Shown here: positions 25,866-35,366 of the stretch, one piece after another
Numbering within the stretch: position 1 is the stretch's first letter
How the letters are laid out: each line of letters starts with the position of its first letter
From: an uncultured Carboxylicivirga sp.
Lineage (GTDB): Bacteria > Bacteroidota > Bacteroidia > Bacteroidales > Marinilabiliaceae
DNA length: 64,000 nt
Assembly (NCBI RefSeq): GCF_963674565.1
Contig: NZ_OY771430.1
Span: 5,890,001-5,954,000 of the forward strand
Direction of reading: 5' to 3'
The notes under the pieces: model-generated
The model's input: only the letters and a program-made list of their open reading frames with translations
Told to the model about the DNA's origin: nothing
The model's database searches: none
Position numbers and translations under genes: made by a program

Positions 25866-27452
25866 TTAGCTGCCGCTCTTACCGTAGTTAGGTAATACAC
25901 GTGCACTAGGATCGTTAACATCGCAATTTTCCCATGTCTTGTTTGGCATCCAGAAATCCACAACAGTTTCGCTTCTTCCAGGGAAATGAGATTCAAATAT
26001 CTCGCGATACATTAATGATTCTTTTGAGATTGGTGTTGCATGCTTGTATTTGAATTGTGCTTTCTGCAAATCTTCATCAGAATACATTTCTTCGGCATAA
26101 GCCTTCAAATAGTCAACACAGCTATGTCCAACTGCATCAGAGAAGGCAGCCTTTTCGCGATATAAAATATCATGTGGTAAATAATCACCTTCAAAAGCTT
26201 TACGCAATATGTATTTTCCAACACCAGTAAAATTCATTTTCTTTTTAGGGTCGATACTCATTACATATTCAACAAAGTCAAGATCACCGAAAGGAACACG
26301 AGCTTCCAAACCATTACATGATATGCTTCTGTCAGCTCTCAGTACATCATACATGTATATTTCCTTGATTCTTTTTTCTGCTTCTTCCTGGAAAGCTTCA
26401 GGTGATGGAGCATAATCGGTGTATTTATATCCGAAAATTTCATCACTGATTTCACCAGTCATCAATACTTTTATATCGGTGTTTTCAGCTACATATTTCG
26501 TTACCATATACATACCCATCGATGCACGAATTGTGGTGATATCGTATGTTTCGATGCAATAGATAAGGTGACTTAATGAGTCAAAAATATCCTGGCGTTT
26601 AAATAAAACTTCTGTATGATCTGCTCCCAGGTAATCTGCAACCTGACGTGCATATTTTGTATCAATAGGATCATCTTCAATACCCACGGCAAATGTTCTG
26701 ATTGGTTTATTAAGCATTTTAGCACCCACGGCACATACAATACTTGAATCCAAACCACCGCTTAATAAGAATCCAACCGGTACATCGGCATGAAGTCTTT
26801 TTTCGATACCTACTGTAAGTTTTTCGTTGATGTTTTTGTAGATCTCTTCTAAATCATGATCAACAAAAGCTTCAACTTTTGAAATGTCGCGATATTGTTT
26901 GATGCTCTCACCATCGTAGTAGTGTCCCGGAGGGAATGGCTTTACATCATCACACAATTCTATCAAACTTTTCATTTCGCTGGCAAACATGATGTTACCA
27001 TCTTTTGAATATCCATAAAACAAAGGACGGATTCCGATAGGATCACGTGCTGCGAAATATTTTTTAGCTACTGAATCATAAATAACAAATACGTACTCTG
27101 CATCCAGGGCCTTAGCAGTTTCTTCAATTCCTTTTTCCAGAAATAATGGAATAATTACCTCGCAATCGCTGCTTGACTTGAATTCGAAAGATGTTTCGTA
27201 TGTTGCTTTAAGCTCATTATAATTGTATACTTCTCCATTACATACCAAATTAATGTGCTTATAAACTAGCGGTTGATTACCGGCTGCTGAAACATCCATG
27301 ATGCTTAAACGATGGAATCCCATCCATCCATCATCATCAAAATCTCTGGTAATTGAATTATCTGGTCCACGGTACTGGATCTTTTTAAACTCTCTGGCAA
27401 ACTTAAGTTTGTCCATCATGTCACTTCCTGTATACACTGCAAATCCACACAT
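25866..27452 (-). CDS. asnB: Asparagine synthase (glutamine-hydrolysing)
   Basis: A 528-aa enzyme that makes asparagine from aspartate, ATP and glutamine. The N-terminal glutaminase nucleophile Cys2 is present in MCGFAVYTG, with QYRGPDNS and GFHRLSIMD in the glutaminase domain. The synthetase domain has the pyrophosphate loop in FLLSGGLDSSIVCAVGAK. The length is slightly short of the E. coli enzyme. A good promoter lies upstream (27505-27535) and a terminator downstream, so it is probably transcribed alone although it sits between two polyamine genes. Confidence 0.95.
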   Translation of the reverse strand: MCGFAVYTGSDMMDKLKFAREFKKIQYRGPDNSITRDFDDDGWMGFHRLSIMDVSAAGNQPLVYKHINLVCNGEVYNYNELKATYETSFEFKSSSDCEVIIPLFLEKGIEETAKALDAEYVFVIYDSVAKKYFAARDPIGIRPLFYGYSKDGNIMFASEMKSLIELCDDVKPFPPGHYYDGESIKQYRDISKVEAFVDHDLEEIYKNINEKLTVGIEKRLHADVPVGFLLSGGLDSSIVCAVGAKMLNKPIRTFAVGIEDDPIDTKYARQVADYLGADHTEVLFKRQDIFDSLSHLIYCIETYDITTIRASMGMYMVTKYVAENTDIKVLMTGEISDEIFGYKYTDYAPSPEAFQEEAEKRIKEIYMYDVLRADRSISCNGLEARVPFGDLDFVEYVMSIDPKKKMNFTGVGKYILRKAFEGDYLPHDILYREKAAFSDAVGHSCVDYLKAYAEEMYSDEDLQKAQFKYKHATPISKESLMYREIFESHFPGRSETVVDFWMPNKTWENCDVNDPSARVLPNYGKSGS

Positions 27453-27504
27453 GTCGTTCTACTTTTATAATTGTAATGGAGTAATTTGATTTAAATTTCT
27501 AATT

Positions 27505-27535
27505 CAAAAGTAATGAATTAATATTTAAAAGCAAT
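27505..27535 (-). promoter_or_regulatory. Promoter of asnB
   Basis: ATTG (27535-27532) is separated by 19 nt from TACTTTTG (27512-27505) on the minus strand, fitting the Bacteroidota consensus (TTG, 19 nt, TAnnTTTG). The predicted start lies about 45 nt before the asnB ATG. Confidence 0.7.
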
Positions 27536-27817
27536 AAAAACTTTCAAAAAATAAGATAATAGCTATTTTAACTATCAAATCAACACAAATCGAAAGTGGG
27601 GGTATATCTGTTTAAAGTCTCAAAAAATGAGTTGGTTTGGTTCTGGTTTTGGGGGTGGTCAAGCATTTTGCCTAAAAAATATATTTATTGAAGCGATAAA
27701 AGGGGGAGGGATTGAAAAAATTAAAAAATGATGATTTATCAGAAAAAAAATCGATATAGTTTCGATTTGAAAATATAAGCATGTTTACCTTGTAAAAGGG
27801 AAATTAATAAAAGAAAA
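27536..27817. other. Intergenic region upstream of asnB, no gene seen
   Basis: AT-rich stretch with several G runs on the plus strand (about 27598, 27650 and 27702). No open frame with coding character, hairpin or recognisable operator was found between the asnB promoter and the terminator of the next gene. Confidence 0.5.
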
Positions 27818-27845
27818 AAACCGCTAATATATGTATTAGCGGTTT
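27818..27845 (-). terminator. Terminator of the carboxynorspermidine synthase gene
   Basis: A perfect 12-bp stem AAACCGCTAATA / TATTAGCGGTTT with a 4-nt loop, followed by a T-rich run on the minus strand, 22 nt beyond the stop codon. Confidence 0.92.
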
Positions 27846-27867
27846 CAGATTATAAAATGGTTATTTT

Positions 27868-29061
27868 TTACAATTCAAGATCAACATTGTGTAATTCGTG
27901 CCAAGGTAATCCTAATTTATTTAATTGCTCCATAAATGGATCCGGATCAAATTCCTCAACGTTGAACACACCTGGTTTTTTCCAAATTCCTTGTAAGTAC
28001 ATCATTGCTCCGATGGTAGCAGGAACTCCAGTTGTGTAACTCACACCTTGTGTGCCTGTTTCATTAAATGCATCCTGATGTTTACAATTATTATAAACGT
28101 AATAGGTTTTTTCCTGACCGTCTTTCAAACCTTTAATTCGACAACCAATTGATGTCTCACCTGTATAATTTTCTCCCAAATCTCCAGGATTAGGCAAAAC
28201 AGCTTTCAGGAACTGGATAGGTACAATCTCTTTTCCTTCGTACATGATAGGTTCAATGCCCGCCATTCCAATATTTTGAATAACTCGAAGGTGAGTAAGA
28301 TATTCTTGACCGAAAGTCATCCAGAAACGGGCACGTTTAATACTTGGATAATTCTTCACCAACGATTCCAATTCTTCGTGATAGATAACATATGATTCAC
28401 GATCGCCAATATTTGGATATTTTAATGGCTTATGAATTTCGTGTGGTTCTGTTTCAACCCACTGTCCGTTTTCCCAGTATTTCCCTTTCTGAGTTACCTC
28501 TCTGATATTAATCTCAGGGTTAAAGTTGGTAGCAAATGCTTTACCATGATCACCACCATTACAGTCAACGATATCCAGAAACTGAATCTCATCGAAGTGA
28601 TGTTTTGCAGCGTAAGCTGTATAAATACTTGTTACTCCCGGATCGAAGCCACATCCCAAAATGGCAGTAATACCAGCCTCTTTATAACGATCCTGGTACG
28701 CCCATTGCCATTTGTATTCAAATTTAGCTTCATCGATAGGTTCGTAGTTAGCTGTGTCGAGATAAGCTGTTTTGGTTTCCAAACAGGCATCCATAATGGT
28801 CAGATCCTGGTAGGGAAGAGCCACGTTAACCACGATATCAGGTTTGTAGGAGTTGATCAATTCAACCAACTCAGGTACATTGTCTGCATCAACCTGTGCA
28901 GTTTGTACCCTGTTATTTCCAATTTTATTGGCAATGGCATCGCATTTACTTTTAGTACGGCTTGCCAACATTATTTCAGTAAACACCTCCGGCAAGGATG
29001 CCATTTTATGGGCTACAACGGTTCCTACACCGCCAGCGCCAATAATCAGAACTTTACCCAT
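27868..29061 (-). CDS. Carboxynorspermidine/carboxyspermidine synthase (saccharopine dehydrogenase family)
   Basis: A 397-aa dehydrogenase with an N-terminal Rossmann fold (KVLIIGAGGVGTVVAHKMA) and a saccharopine dehydrogenase C-terminal domain (AILGCGFDPGVTSIYTAYAA). In Bacteroidota this family condenses aspartate semialdehyde with putrescine or diaminopropane, using NADPH, to give carboxyspermidine or carboxynorspermidine. The nearby nspC encodes the next step, supporting this role over lysine metabolism. An AT-rich region with a long inverted repeat lies upstream. Confidence 0.88.
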   Translation of the reverse strand: MGKVLIIGAGGVGTVVAHKMASLPEVFTEIMLASRTKSKCDAIANKIGNNRVQTAQVDADNVPELVELINSYKPDIVVNVALPYQDLTIMDACLETKTAYLDTANYEPIDEAKFEYKWQWAYQDRYKEAGITAILGCGFDPGVTSIYTAYAAKHHFDEIQFLDIVDCNGGDHGKAFATNFNPEINIREVTQKGKYWENGQWVETEPHEIHKPLKYPNIGDRESYVIYHEELESLVKNYPSIKRARFWMTFGQEYLTHLRVIQNIGMAGIEPIMYEGKEIVPIQFLKAVLPNPGDLGENYTGETSIGCRIKGLKDGQEKTYYVYNNCKHQDAFNETGTQGVSYTTGVPATIGAMMYLQGIWKKPGVFNVEEFDPDPFMEQLNKLGLPWHELHNVDLEL

Positions 29062-29236
29062 TCTTCTTTTTAAATTTATAATCTGTTAAAAGTATTAAGG
29101 TGCAAATAGACAAAAAAATAGCATGATGTCAAATGGATAGGTTCATAATTAATGATTTTTTAGTAATTTTTTTTCAGCTGAGATTATTGTTAGTGTAAAT
29201 AGCATTTTGAAGTTAAAATGTTGACGATTTCAAATG

Positions 29237-29300
29237 TCTTAAATAAGGATCCTATCTGATTAATGAAGATTGTTAATCAGATCGGATCCCTTATTTAAGA
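29237..29300. repeat. Long imperfect palindrome (27-28 nt arms)
   Basis: Left arm 29237-29263 and right arm 29273-29300 pair over 27 positions with one mismatch and one bulged G, around a 9-nt loop. The left arm begins TCTTAAATAAGGATCC and the right arm ends GGATCCCTTATTTAAGA. It lies between a gene start (29061) and the terminator of the gene ending at 29370, and is not a normal terminator because no T run follows on either strand. Confidence 0.85.
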
Positions 29301-29316
29301 GGTGATAAAATAAAAA

Positions 29317-29349
29317 AAAGGCCGTGCTCAAAAACTGAACACGGCCTTT
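29317..29349 (-). terminator. Terminator of the surface-locus operon
   Basis: AAAGGCCGTG pairs with CACGGCCTTT, with one mismatch and two further pairs inside, followed on the minus strand by an eight-T run. It lies 20 nt beyond the stop of the last gene of the TonB-receptor operon. Confidence 0.92.
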
Positions 29350-29369
29350 CGATTTATTGGTTGGAAAAA

Positions 29370-31016
29370 TTATTTCTCAAAACAATTAATGTTATCAACT
29401 TGCCATGTTGTTGTTTGGCTTGTGCTTCCTGAGTATTTAAATGCAATATGTATTGTTCCTGAATATGATGATAAATCAATGTCACCTGAATTTTCGAAAG
29501 TCGCATAATTGCTTGATGGTACGGTAGGTAGTGAAACGTCAAGTTTAGTTGCCGTTGCATCCCAAGGATTTGAACTACCATCGTAATCTGTTAACACATA
29601 TACTTCCAATGTAGCACCGTTATCATAACCTCCGTTAATATCGCAGTTGAAGTTTGGATTGGTTTTACCATCCAAACTAATTGAAGGAGTTACAAGCCAG
29701 ATGTCATTTGTGGCATCACTTGAACTATATGCTGTGGCTTGTGCATATTTGTTATTGTTATAAGTTTTACCTTGCCATAAACGTTCTCCGGTTTCTGCAT
29801 AGTTACTCATGCCAGTAATAAAGATATCCATACCATCTGCTGCATTTTCGAAGTTTTCATAGTAGAAACTACCTGCAGGATAATCAGCTTCAGCTGTAGG
29901 ATCATCTTCTGAACGGTTATCTGGGTCAATTCCAGCTCCATCAATCCAATATCCGGTTAAGCTTTTTACACCTTTAAATCCATAATAATATTCCAATGAC
30001 CCCAAAACTAATACTTCTTTACCAAGATTAGACCCATTGTCAACCAGGTTAAGAGCTGTTCTTATATCACCACTTGGTAATTGAACTGAAACCATATTTG
30101 CAACGTTAGTTTCGCTGGCAGATTCTGCAATCAACATGTTGGTTGCCACGTCAAAAGGACCAGTAAGAGTAGCTTCACTGGTATTAGGAATAGTACCAAT
30201 AATATAACCTTTAACCCATCCGGTAATGGATCCATCATCTGCTGCTGATAATACATAACTAACATCGTAAGGATCTTCTTTTGTTCCGGTGCCACTGCCA
30301 GAGCCACCTCCATTTGAACAACGATCTCCAGTCATTGCTAATTCTGAAGGATCGCGTAATAATATTTGTGCACTGTTGTAGTAAGAAGCAATCCCGATTA
30401 AAGTGCCATTACCTTCTGGTAAAGATTCACTGGCAAAACCAGATGCGCTTCTTGTATAAACTGCAATGCTGTTAGTACAATCAGTTATAGTTTGAGATCC
30501 ACTGAATGTTCCTGGTACATTTGAAAATTGTACGTCGCTGATTTGAACCAATTCTGACTGATAAGTTCCATCGGTGATGTCTGCAATAGTAACAGTCCTT
30601 GGAGTTACCTCAGCTCCTGTAGGAAGCAGAACCTCTACCATTGTTGGATAATCTACACTTCCAAACTGAAGCAGACCATTGTATTCTGTCAAAGTTAATC
30701 CCTGACAGTTTATTTTAATTTTGCTTCCTTCAGTAAATGAATTAGTACCTGATTCAGTTAAAGTAATTGCAGCAGTTTCGTCTTGTACATATGCTACAAA
30801 ATCAGGAATATTTCCCTGGCTGGGAGTAAATGTGACAGTACCTTCGATGTAAACATCATCCGAAACACTGATGTCAGAACCGGTATATAAAGCCCGAAGC
30901 TGACTGATAGTTAGTTTTGTACCTTCCGGAGTTTCCGGAGCTGAAGGATCTTCAGTACAACTAAATGTTGCAAAAGCAATTAAAAGTAGATAAAGACCAG
31001 ATTTAAATAGTTTCAT
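29370..31016 (-). CDS. Surface lipoprotein with DUF5689, DUF6359-like and choice-of-anchor J domains
   Basis: A 548-aa lipoprotein (lipobox Cys in AFATFSCTED, C20). Residues about 35-210 form a DUF5689 OB-fold-like region (DVYIEGTVTFTPSQGNIPDF, GSKIKINCQGLTLTEYNG). A second OB-like region (about 240-360; SITGWVKGYIIGTI, GKEVLVLGSLEYYYGFKG) resembles DUF6359. The C-terminus (about 380-548) is a jelly-roll of choice-of-anchor J type (GERLWQGKTYNNNKYAQATA). OB-folds of this kind occur in secreted nucleases, so nucleic acid binding is a reasonable guess. Last gene of an operon with a TonB-dependent receptor. Confidence 0.82.
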   Translation of the reverse strand: MKLFKSGLYLLLIAFATFSCTEDPSAPETPEGTKLTISQLRALYTGSDISVSDDVYIEGTVTFTPSQGNIPDFVAYVQDETAAITLTESGTNSFTEGSKIKINCQGLTLTEYNGLLQFGSVDYPTMVEVLLPTGAEVTPRTVTIADITDGTYQSELVQISDVQFSNVPGTFSGSQTITDCTNSIAVYTRSASGFASESLPEGNGTLIGIASYYNSAQILLRDPSELAMTGDRCSNGGGSGSGTGTKEDPYDVSYVLSAADDGSITGWVKGYIIGTIPNTSEATLTGPFDVATNMLIAESASETNVANMVSVQLPSGDIRTALNLVDNGSNLGKEVLVLGSLEYYYGFKGVKSLTGYWIDGAGIDPDNRSEDDPTAEADYPAGSFYYENFENAADGMDIFITGMSNYAETGERLWQGKTYNNNKYAQATAYSSSDATNDIWLVTPSISLDGKTNPNFNCDINGGYDNGATLEVYVLTDYDGSSNPWDATATKLDVSLPTVPSSNYATFENSGDIDLSSYSGTIHIAFKYSGSTSQTTTWQVDNINCFEK

Positions 31017-31032
31017 AGTGTTCTTCTTATGG

Positions 31033-32412
31033 TTAGTTTATAACAATATTATCAATTCGCATAGACGTACTCTCAGTATTTGAACCATTATATATGAAGG
31101 CTATAACTATAGGATTGTTCGATGTTGGTAATGCAATTGATCCTGATTCAACCCAAGTGTTTTGCGCATCCACTCCATCTGTTGCAATGGTTGCATCTAA
31201 CTCAGTCCAGCTTGCAGAGTTTACATCTCCACCTGTATAATTGGTAGAATATACCACTTTCATCGGCATGTTTCCTGATAGATGTTCCCAGTAGGCAAAT
31301 TGTGATTCAAATGATAATGTTTTCGCTGAGTTAGCAGTAACCGGGGGAAGCATTAACCATGATTCAATTGAAGCTTCTCCTGAATTATAACCTGTTGCCT
31401 GTGCATAAATCTCAGAATTGTAAGTTTTTCCTCTCCAGGTTCTGCTTCCGGCAGTTACAAAGTTATTCCAACCTGTCAGATTAATATCGGCATTGTTAGT
31501 TTGAGAACTGAAATCCTCATTAATCGTATCCACCGGATCACCTAATATAATATCAATTTCATTGCTGCAACGATCGCCTGATAAATCTATTTCATCAAGG
31601 CTACGAATTACAATCTGTATGGTAGTGGTTGAGCCACTTGTAAATTTGGTAACAATTCCTACAAAGGTTCCTTTTCCTTCAGGTAAAAAAGTACCGGCAA
31701 ACGAAGAATAACCACTGGAACGAACTATGATTGAATTACCATCGCAGTCGACAAGAGTTCTGTTAGCTGATGCTGCGTCTTGAGTATCAGTTTCAGGAAT
31801 GGCATACGTTAAACCTAACTGACTATCTGCGAATTGAACATCATTAAATTGTACCAGCATGCCCATGTAATTTTCACCAGCCTGATCGATAGTTATGATG
31901 GTAGGTTCCTGAACCTGACCTTCTACATAAGTACGCTTGATATAATCATGTTTGTCGATTCCGGTTAAACGATAGTTGTTACTGTCATCAAAATAAGGAA
32001 CTCCCCCTAATTGAATAAAATCACCATAATCGCTAAGGTATAATCCATTAAGATTAATGGTAACTGAATCGTTTTTGTAAATGCCTCCGGTTGACAGAAA
32101 TGTCATCCGTAAACCTCCTGTTTCATCCTGAACATAGGCTTCTTTGTATAAATTGCCGTTTGATGTTTTGTCATCGCCAATGATAATTCCTTTGATACAG
32201 ATATCTTCTGTAATTTCAACCGGAACTCTTTCTGTCCAATATTTAGCCAGCTCTTCAGCATATAATGATTTTACATAGGCTATAGTACTTAGTTCACCTT
32301 CAATAAATTCTTCGTATGGAGGTGCATCTTCGTTATTGTAGTCACAGGAAACAAATAACGACGAGATGAGTACGGATAAAATGATAAATATGGTGTTAAA
32401 TCTTTTCATCAT
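31033..32412 (-). CDS. DUF5689 and choice-of-anchor J lipoprotein
   Basis: A 459-aa lipoprotein (lipobox in SSLFVSCDYNNE, C23). It has one DUF5689 OB-fold-like region (about 40-280; EITEDICIKGIIIGDDKTSN, DSVTINLNGLYLSDYGDFIQ) and a C-terminal jelly-roll (about 300-459; GSRTWRGKTYNSEIYAQATG). It is clearly related to the next gene downstream: both share the order signal, DUF5689, jelly-roll and the motif W-x-GKTYN. They probably arose by duplication. It starts 6 nt after the TonB-receptor stop region, consistent with one operon. Confidence 0.85.
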   Translation of the reverse strand: MMKRFNTIFIILSVLISSLFVSCDYNNEDAPPYEEFIEGELSTIAYVKSLYAEELAKYWTERVPVEITEDICIKGIIIGDDKTSNGNLYKEAYVQDETGGLRMTFLSTGGIYKNDSVTINLNGLYLSDYGDFIQLGGVPYFDDSNNYRLTGIDKHDYIKRTYVEGQVQEPTIITIDQAGENYMGMLVQFNDVQFADSQLGLTYAIPETDTQDAASANRTLVDCDGNSIIVRSSGYSSFAGTFLPEGKGTFVGIVTKFTSGSTTTIQIVIRSLDEIDLSGDRCSNEIDIILGDPVDTINEDFSSQTNNADINLTGWNNFVTAGSRTWRGKTYNSEIYAQATGYNSGEASIESWLMLPPVTANSAKTLSFESQFAYWEHLSGNMPMKVVYSTNYTGGDVNSASWTELDATIATDGVDAQNTWVESGSIALPTSNNPIVIAFIYNGSNTESTSMRIDNIVIN

Positions 32413-32421
32413 ATCGAGTTC

Positions 32422-35115
32422 TTAGAAGCTAACGCTTAGGTTTAGGAAATAGTTAAAGCCATAGTAATAATAATATTTAGGTGCGAACAATTCAGGACGT
32501 TCCGGATTGTATCGTAGTTGCTCATAACCACCTGTTATAAAACTTTGGTTATTGGTTATATTACTTAAATTGGCACTTAATGAAATGTAGTAACCGTCAA
32601 TTCTCCAGCTTTTACCTGCAAATGCATCAATGGTATAGGCAGCATCTAATTGTTCAGGAGTACTCCAGTACAAATAAGAGGTACGAGGTATTGGGTTATA
32701 ATCCATGTAAATCTGATCGAAATACGAAGCTGTAACACCAGCCCACCAATACTGAGGAGAGTTATATTTTACTCCGACAGAATAAGCTGTTTGAGGCGTT
32801 CCGCTAATCTTGAATCCTTGAGAGTAAACAGTGTTGGTTTCTAAAACTTCCTGACTGTTGTCCTGAGAAATGATAACGCCAGGATTTGATTGGTAAGTAT
32901 ACTCACCCAGTGATGCAACAGCGTTAACCGTAATTGTATTGGTTAATTTATATTCGGTACCAAATTCAAATCCAAGATATTGTTTATCTATGTCGTACAT
33001 TGAATAGTTAACAAATGTACGTAACTCTTCGTGATAGAAATTAATGTTTTTAACCTGATCGTCAATTCGGGTAAAATAACCTGTTGCTCTCAAAGTTAAA
33101 TTAGGGGAACTAAAATAATATCCACCGTCAACTGACATGTGTTTTTCCTCTTTCAGGTTCGAAACAAGATTATCACGGGTACGTGGCGAAACGTAAGCAT
33201 TCCTGAAAACGGGAGGTTGAGTGCTGTAGCTGGCATTCGCCTTTACAATATGTCTTCCGGTAAATCTGTAGTCACCACCTATTTTAAAGCCATAGGTGTT
33301 AAATTGTTGCTTTTCAGAGTCTCCATATGAATTATCAGGGAATAAACCTTTTCTCATTAATCCTTCACGCCAAAATTCATTGTATTTATAATGACCTCCG
33401 AAGTATACCGAGTAATTGGTTCCTGAATAATTAGCAATTAACCAGGCGTTGTAGCTATTAATGTGTGGTTTATAATGATGTGAGTAAATATCACCCTCTT
33501 TAACAATTCGGTTTGGATTATTCAAATCGTTTTGAATCACATTATTATCATCCGGAAAATCACGTTCAGCAAACTGATCAATATCCAGCCAGTAATCACC
33601 ACCTAATAAGTCATCTACTAAATTGTATATGTCTCCGGTGTACATATCAAGATTAATACCTCCGTTTACTTTCCAATTGTCGTTAAAGGTATGTTCTAAG
33701 TTAGAGTTGAATTGAAATTGTGAGATATCGTTTCTTCTATCTTCTACAATGTAGAATGAGCGGTTGCCACTATATGATTGAGAGCTGCCATTCGCGTTTT
33801 CAACAACAAAGTATCCATTATTACGGTTGGCACGGTATAGTGCATCCCAGTCTATTTGTCTGACAGAACGATCTGTTCTCCACATTTCTGCTATTCTTTC
33901 CTGATCAACTGAGTTGGTATAATAGCTTGGTAAATATCTGTAATAGTCTGGGCGTGGATCTTTTGCATTGTTCCAGTTTAAAGAAGTATAACCACCTTTA
34001 CCAAACCAATAACCAGCTGTTGATTTTATTTTTGTTGATGGAGTAGGTGTCCACGTGTGCTGTAAGGTAAATAAAGGTTTGTTTCCACTTCTAACTCTTG
34101 AATTACGCTTTTGACCATTTTGATATCCCCAGTAAGGATTATAGTAATTATCATCAACCAGATCATAAACTTCCTGCATGGCCCCACCACCAACTCCACG
34201 TTCGTACATGGCAGTCAAAGCAGTAAAGTTTAAGCGATGTTTTTGATTAAGAATTTTCTCAGCTGAAATAAAAAAGCTATTGGCATCATAAAATGTAGCT
34301 TCTTTATATCCTTCCTCGCTCCATCTTCGTGATCCGGATACGGTAAAAGCCCAGTTATTATCCATTAAGCCTGTTGAAGCTGTTACCATAGCTCTGTTTC
34401 GATATGAGCGATTGGAATTAGAATATACTACTTTTACACCAGGACGGTATTCTGAAGCAGCAGTAATAACCTGGGTTAAACCTCCAAGGGGTTCGTTCAT
34501 AGCACCTGTAGGAGCTGCATCAGTTGTGATAACTGTATTTCGCATTACATCATTCAGTCCGCCCCAATTACTCCAATATGGTTGACCGCTTTCTGCTTCA
34601 TTCATGATGAAGCCGTTGATCATCACTTTTTGCTGATCAGAATCATAACCTCTCATTCTGAATCGTGCAGGTCCGAATGTATAGGCAGCAGCTGATACAA
34701 AAACATCGCGAGATGAGCTTAATAAACCGTGAATAGTCTGAGATTCCAAAGAGTTTTCACTATCAGAATCCGTAATGGTTATGGTTGGTACATCCTGATT
34801 AGCTGTTGTAAGATTAACAAGGAAAACATTACCCAAATCAGTTGTCTTATCCTGAAGAACTGAAGCGTACATGGTTAAACTACGGTAGCCTTCTTTTGAA
34901 AATGTAACCTGATAATCGTTACCTGTGGCAATTTTTAGGGTGAACTGGCCTTGTAAATCACTGGTTGTTGTGATATTGGCGATTTCGACCATAACTCCCT
35001 CGAGAGGTTGGTTCGAATCGGCATCTTTCACTACACCTTGAATGGCCGAATTCTGGCTTAATGCGTTGAATGCAAGTAATAACAAGCTCAGAAGCCATGC
35101 GAATTTAAGTTGCAT
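32422..35115 (-). CDS. TonB-dependent outer-membrane receptor
   Basis: An 897-aa receptor with a signal peptide (LLSLLLLAFNALSQ) and an N-terminal carboxypeptidase-regulatory-like domain (about 22-105; IQGVVKDADSNQPLEGVMVE). A plug domain follows (about 110-225; FRMRGYDSDQQKVMINGF, PLGGLTQVI), then a long beta-barrel ending in Phe (YFLNLSVSF). It imports a ligand across the outer membrane using TonB energy. No SusD-like partner is present; two DUF5689 lipoproteins follow instead, which may be its capture proteins. A secreted nuclease is encoded divergently upstream, suggesting nucleotide or nucleic-acid-derived substrates (inference). Confidence 0.92.
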   Translation of the reverse strand: MQLKFAWLLSLLLLAFNALSQNSAIQGVVKDADSNQPLEGVMVEIANITTTSDLQGQFTLKIATGNDYQVTFSKEGYRSLTMYASVLQDKTTDLGNVFLVNLTTANQDVPTITITDSDSENSLESQTIHGLLSSSRDVFVSAAAYTFGPARFRMRGYDSDQQKVMINGFIMNEAESGQPYWSNWGGLNDVMRNTVITTDAAPTGAMNEPLGGLTQVITAASEYRPGVKVVYSNSNRSYRNRAMVTASTGLMDNNWAFTVSGSRRWSEEGYKEATFYDANSFFISAEKILNQKHRLNFTALTAMYERGVGGGAMQEVYDLVDDNYYNPYWGYQNGQKRNSRVRSGNKPLFTLQHTWTPTPSTKIKSTAGYWFGKGGYTSLNWNNAKDPRPDYYRYLPSYYTNSVDQERIAEMWRTDRSVRQIDWDALYRANRNNGYFVVENANGSSQSYSGNRSFYIVEDRRNDISQFQFNSNLEHTFNDNWKVNGGINLDMYTGDIYNLVDDLLGGDYWLDIDQFAERDFPDDNNVIQNDLNNPNRIVKEGDIYSHHYKPHINSYNAWLIANYSGTNYSVYFGGHYKYNEFWREGLMRKGLFPDNSYGDSEKQQFNTYGFKIGGDYRFTGRHIVKANASYSTQPPVFRNAYVSPRTRDNLVSNLKEEKHMSVDGGYYFSSPNLTLRATGYFTRIDDQVKNINFYHEELRTFVNYSMYDIDKQYLGFEFGTEYKLTNTITVNAVASLGEYTYQSNPGVIISQDNSQEVLETNTVYSQGFKISGTPQTAYSVGVKYNSPQYWWAGVTASYFDQIYMDYNPIPRTSYLYWSTPEQLDAAYTIDAFAGKSWRIDGYYISLSANLSNITNNQSFITGGYEQLRYNPERPELFAPKYYYYYGFNYFLNLSVSF

Positions 35116-35200
35116 AAGTAGATGGTTTTTTACAGATTTTAAGTCAGTATTAAATATCGGTTTTAATATTTAATGCTACAAATTAAATAAAAATAATTGT

Positions 35201-35218
35201 ACAGACCGGACGGTCTGT
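35201..35218. promoter_or_regulatory. TetR-type operator candidate
   Basis: ACAGACCG-GA-CGGTCTGT is a perfect 8+8 bp inverted repeat with a 2-bp centre. It lies in the divergent promoter region of the TonB-receptor operon and the nuclease gene. Inverted repeats built on GACCG/CGGTC are typical TetR/AcrR operators. No TetR gene is in the window. A possible plus-strand -7 box TAAATTTG (35222-35229) is adjacent, so binding there could block transcription. Confidence 0.6.
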
Positions 35219-35366
35219 GTTTAAATTTGATGAACTTAACATCTTATTAAAATTGATAGTTGATGCTTAATCAAAATTTAACTGTGTTTAGTCATGTTAT
35301 AGGTTGGTGGGATGAGTGTGTTTTGATTAAAAAATACTAACTTGCTCACAAAAATTCAATAGTAGT

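Noticed and set aside
27590..27720. G-rich runs upstream of asnB as a G-quadruplex element
   Set aside because: The G runs are too few and too widely spaced to form a convincing quadruplex motif.
28432..29073. A 213-codon open frame on the plus strand
   Set aside because: It lies antisense to the carboxynorspermidine synthase gene and its translation has no family character.
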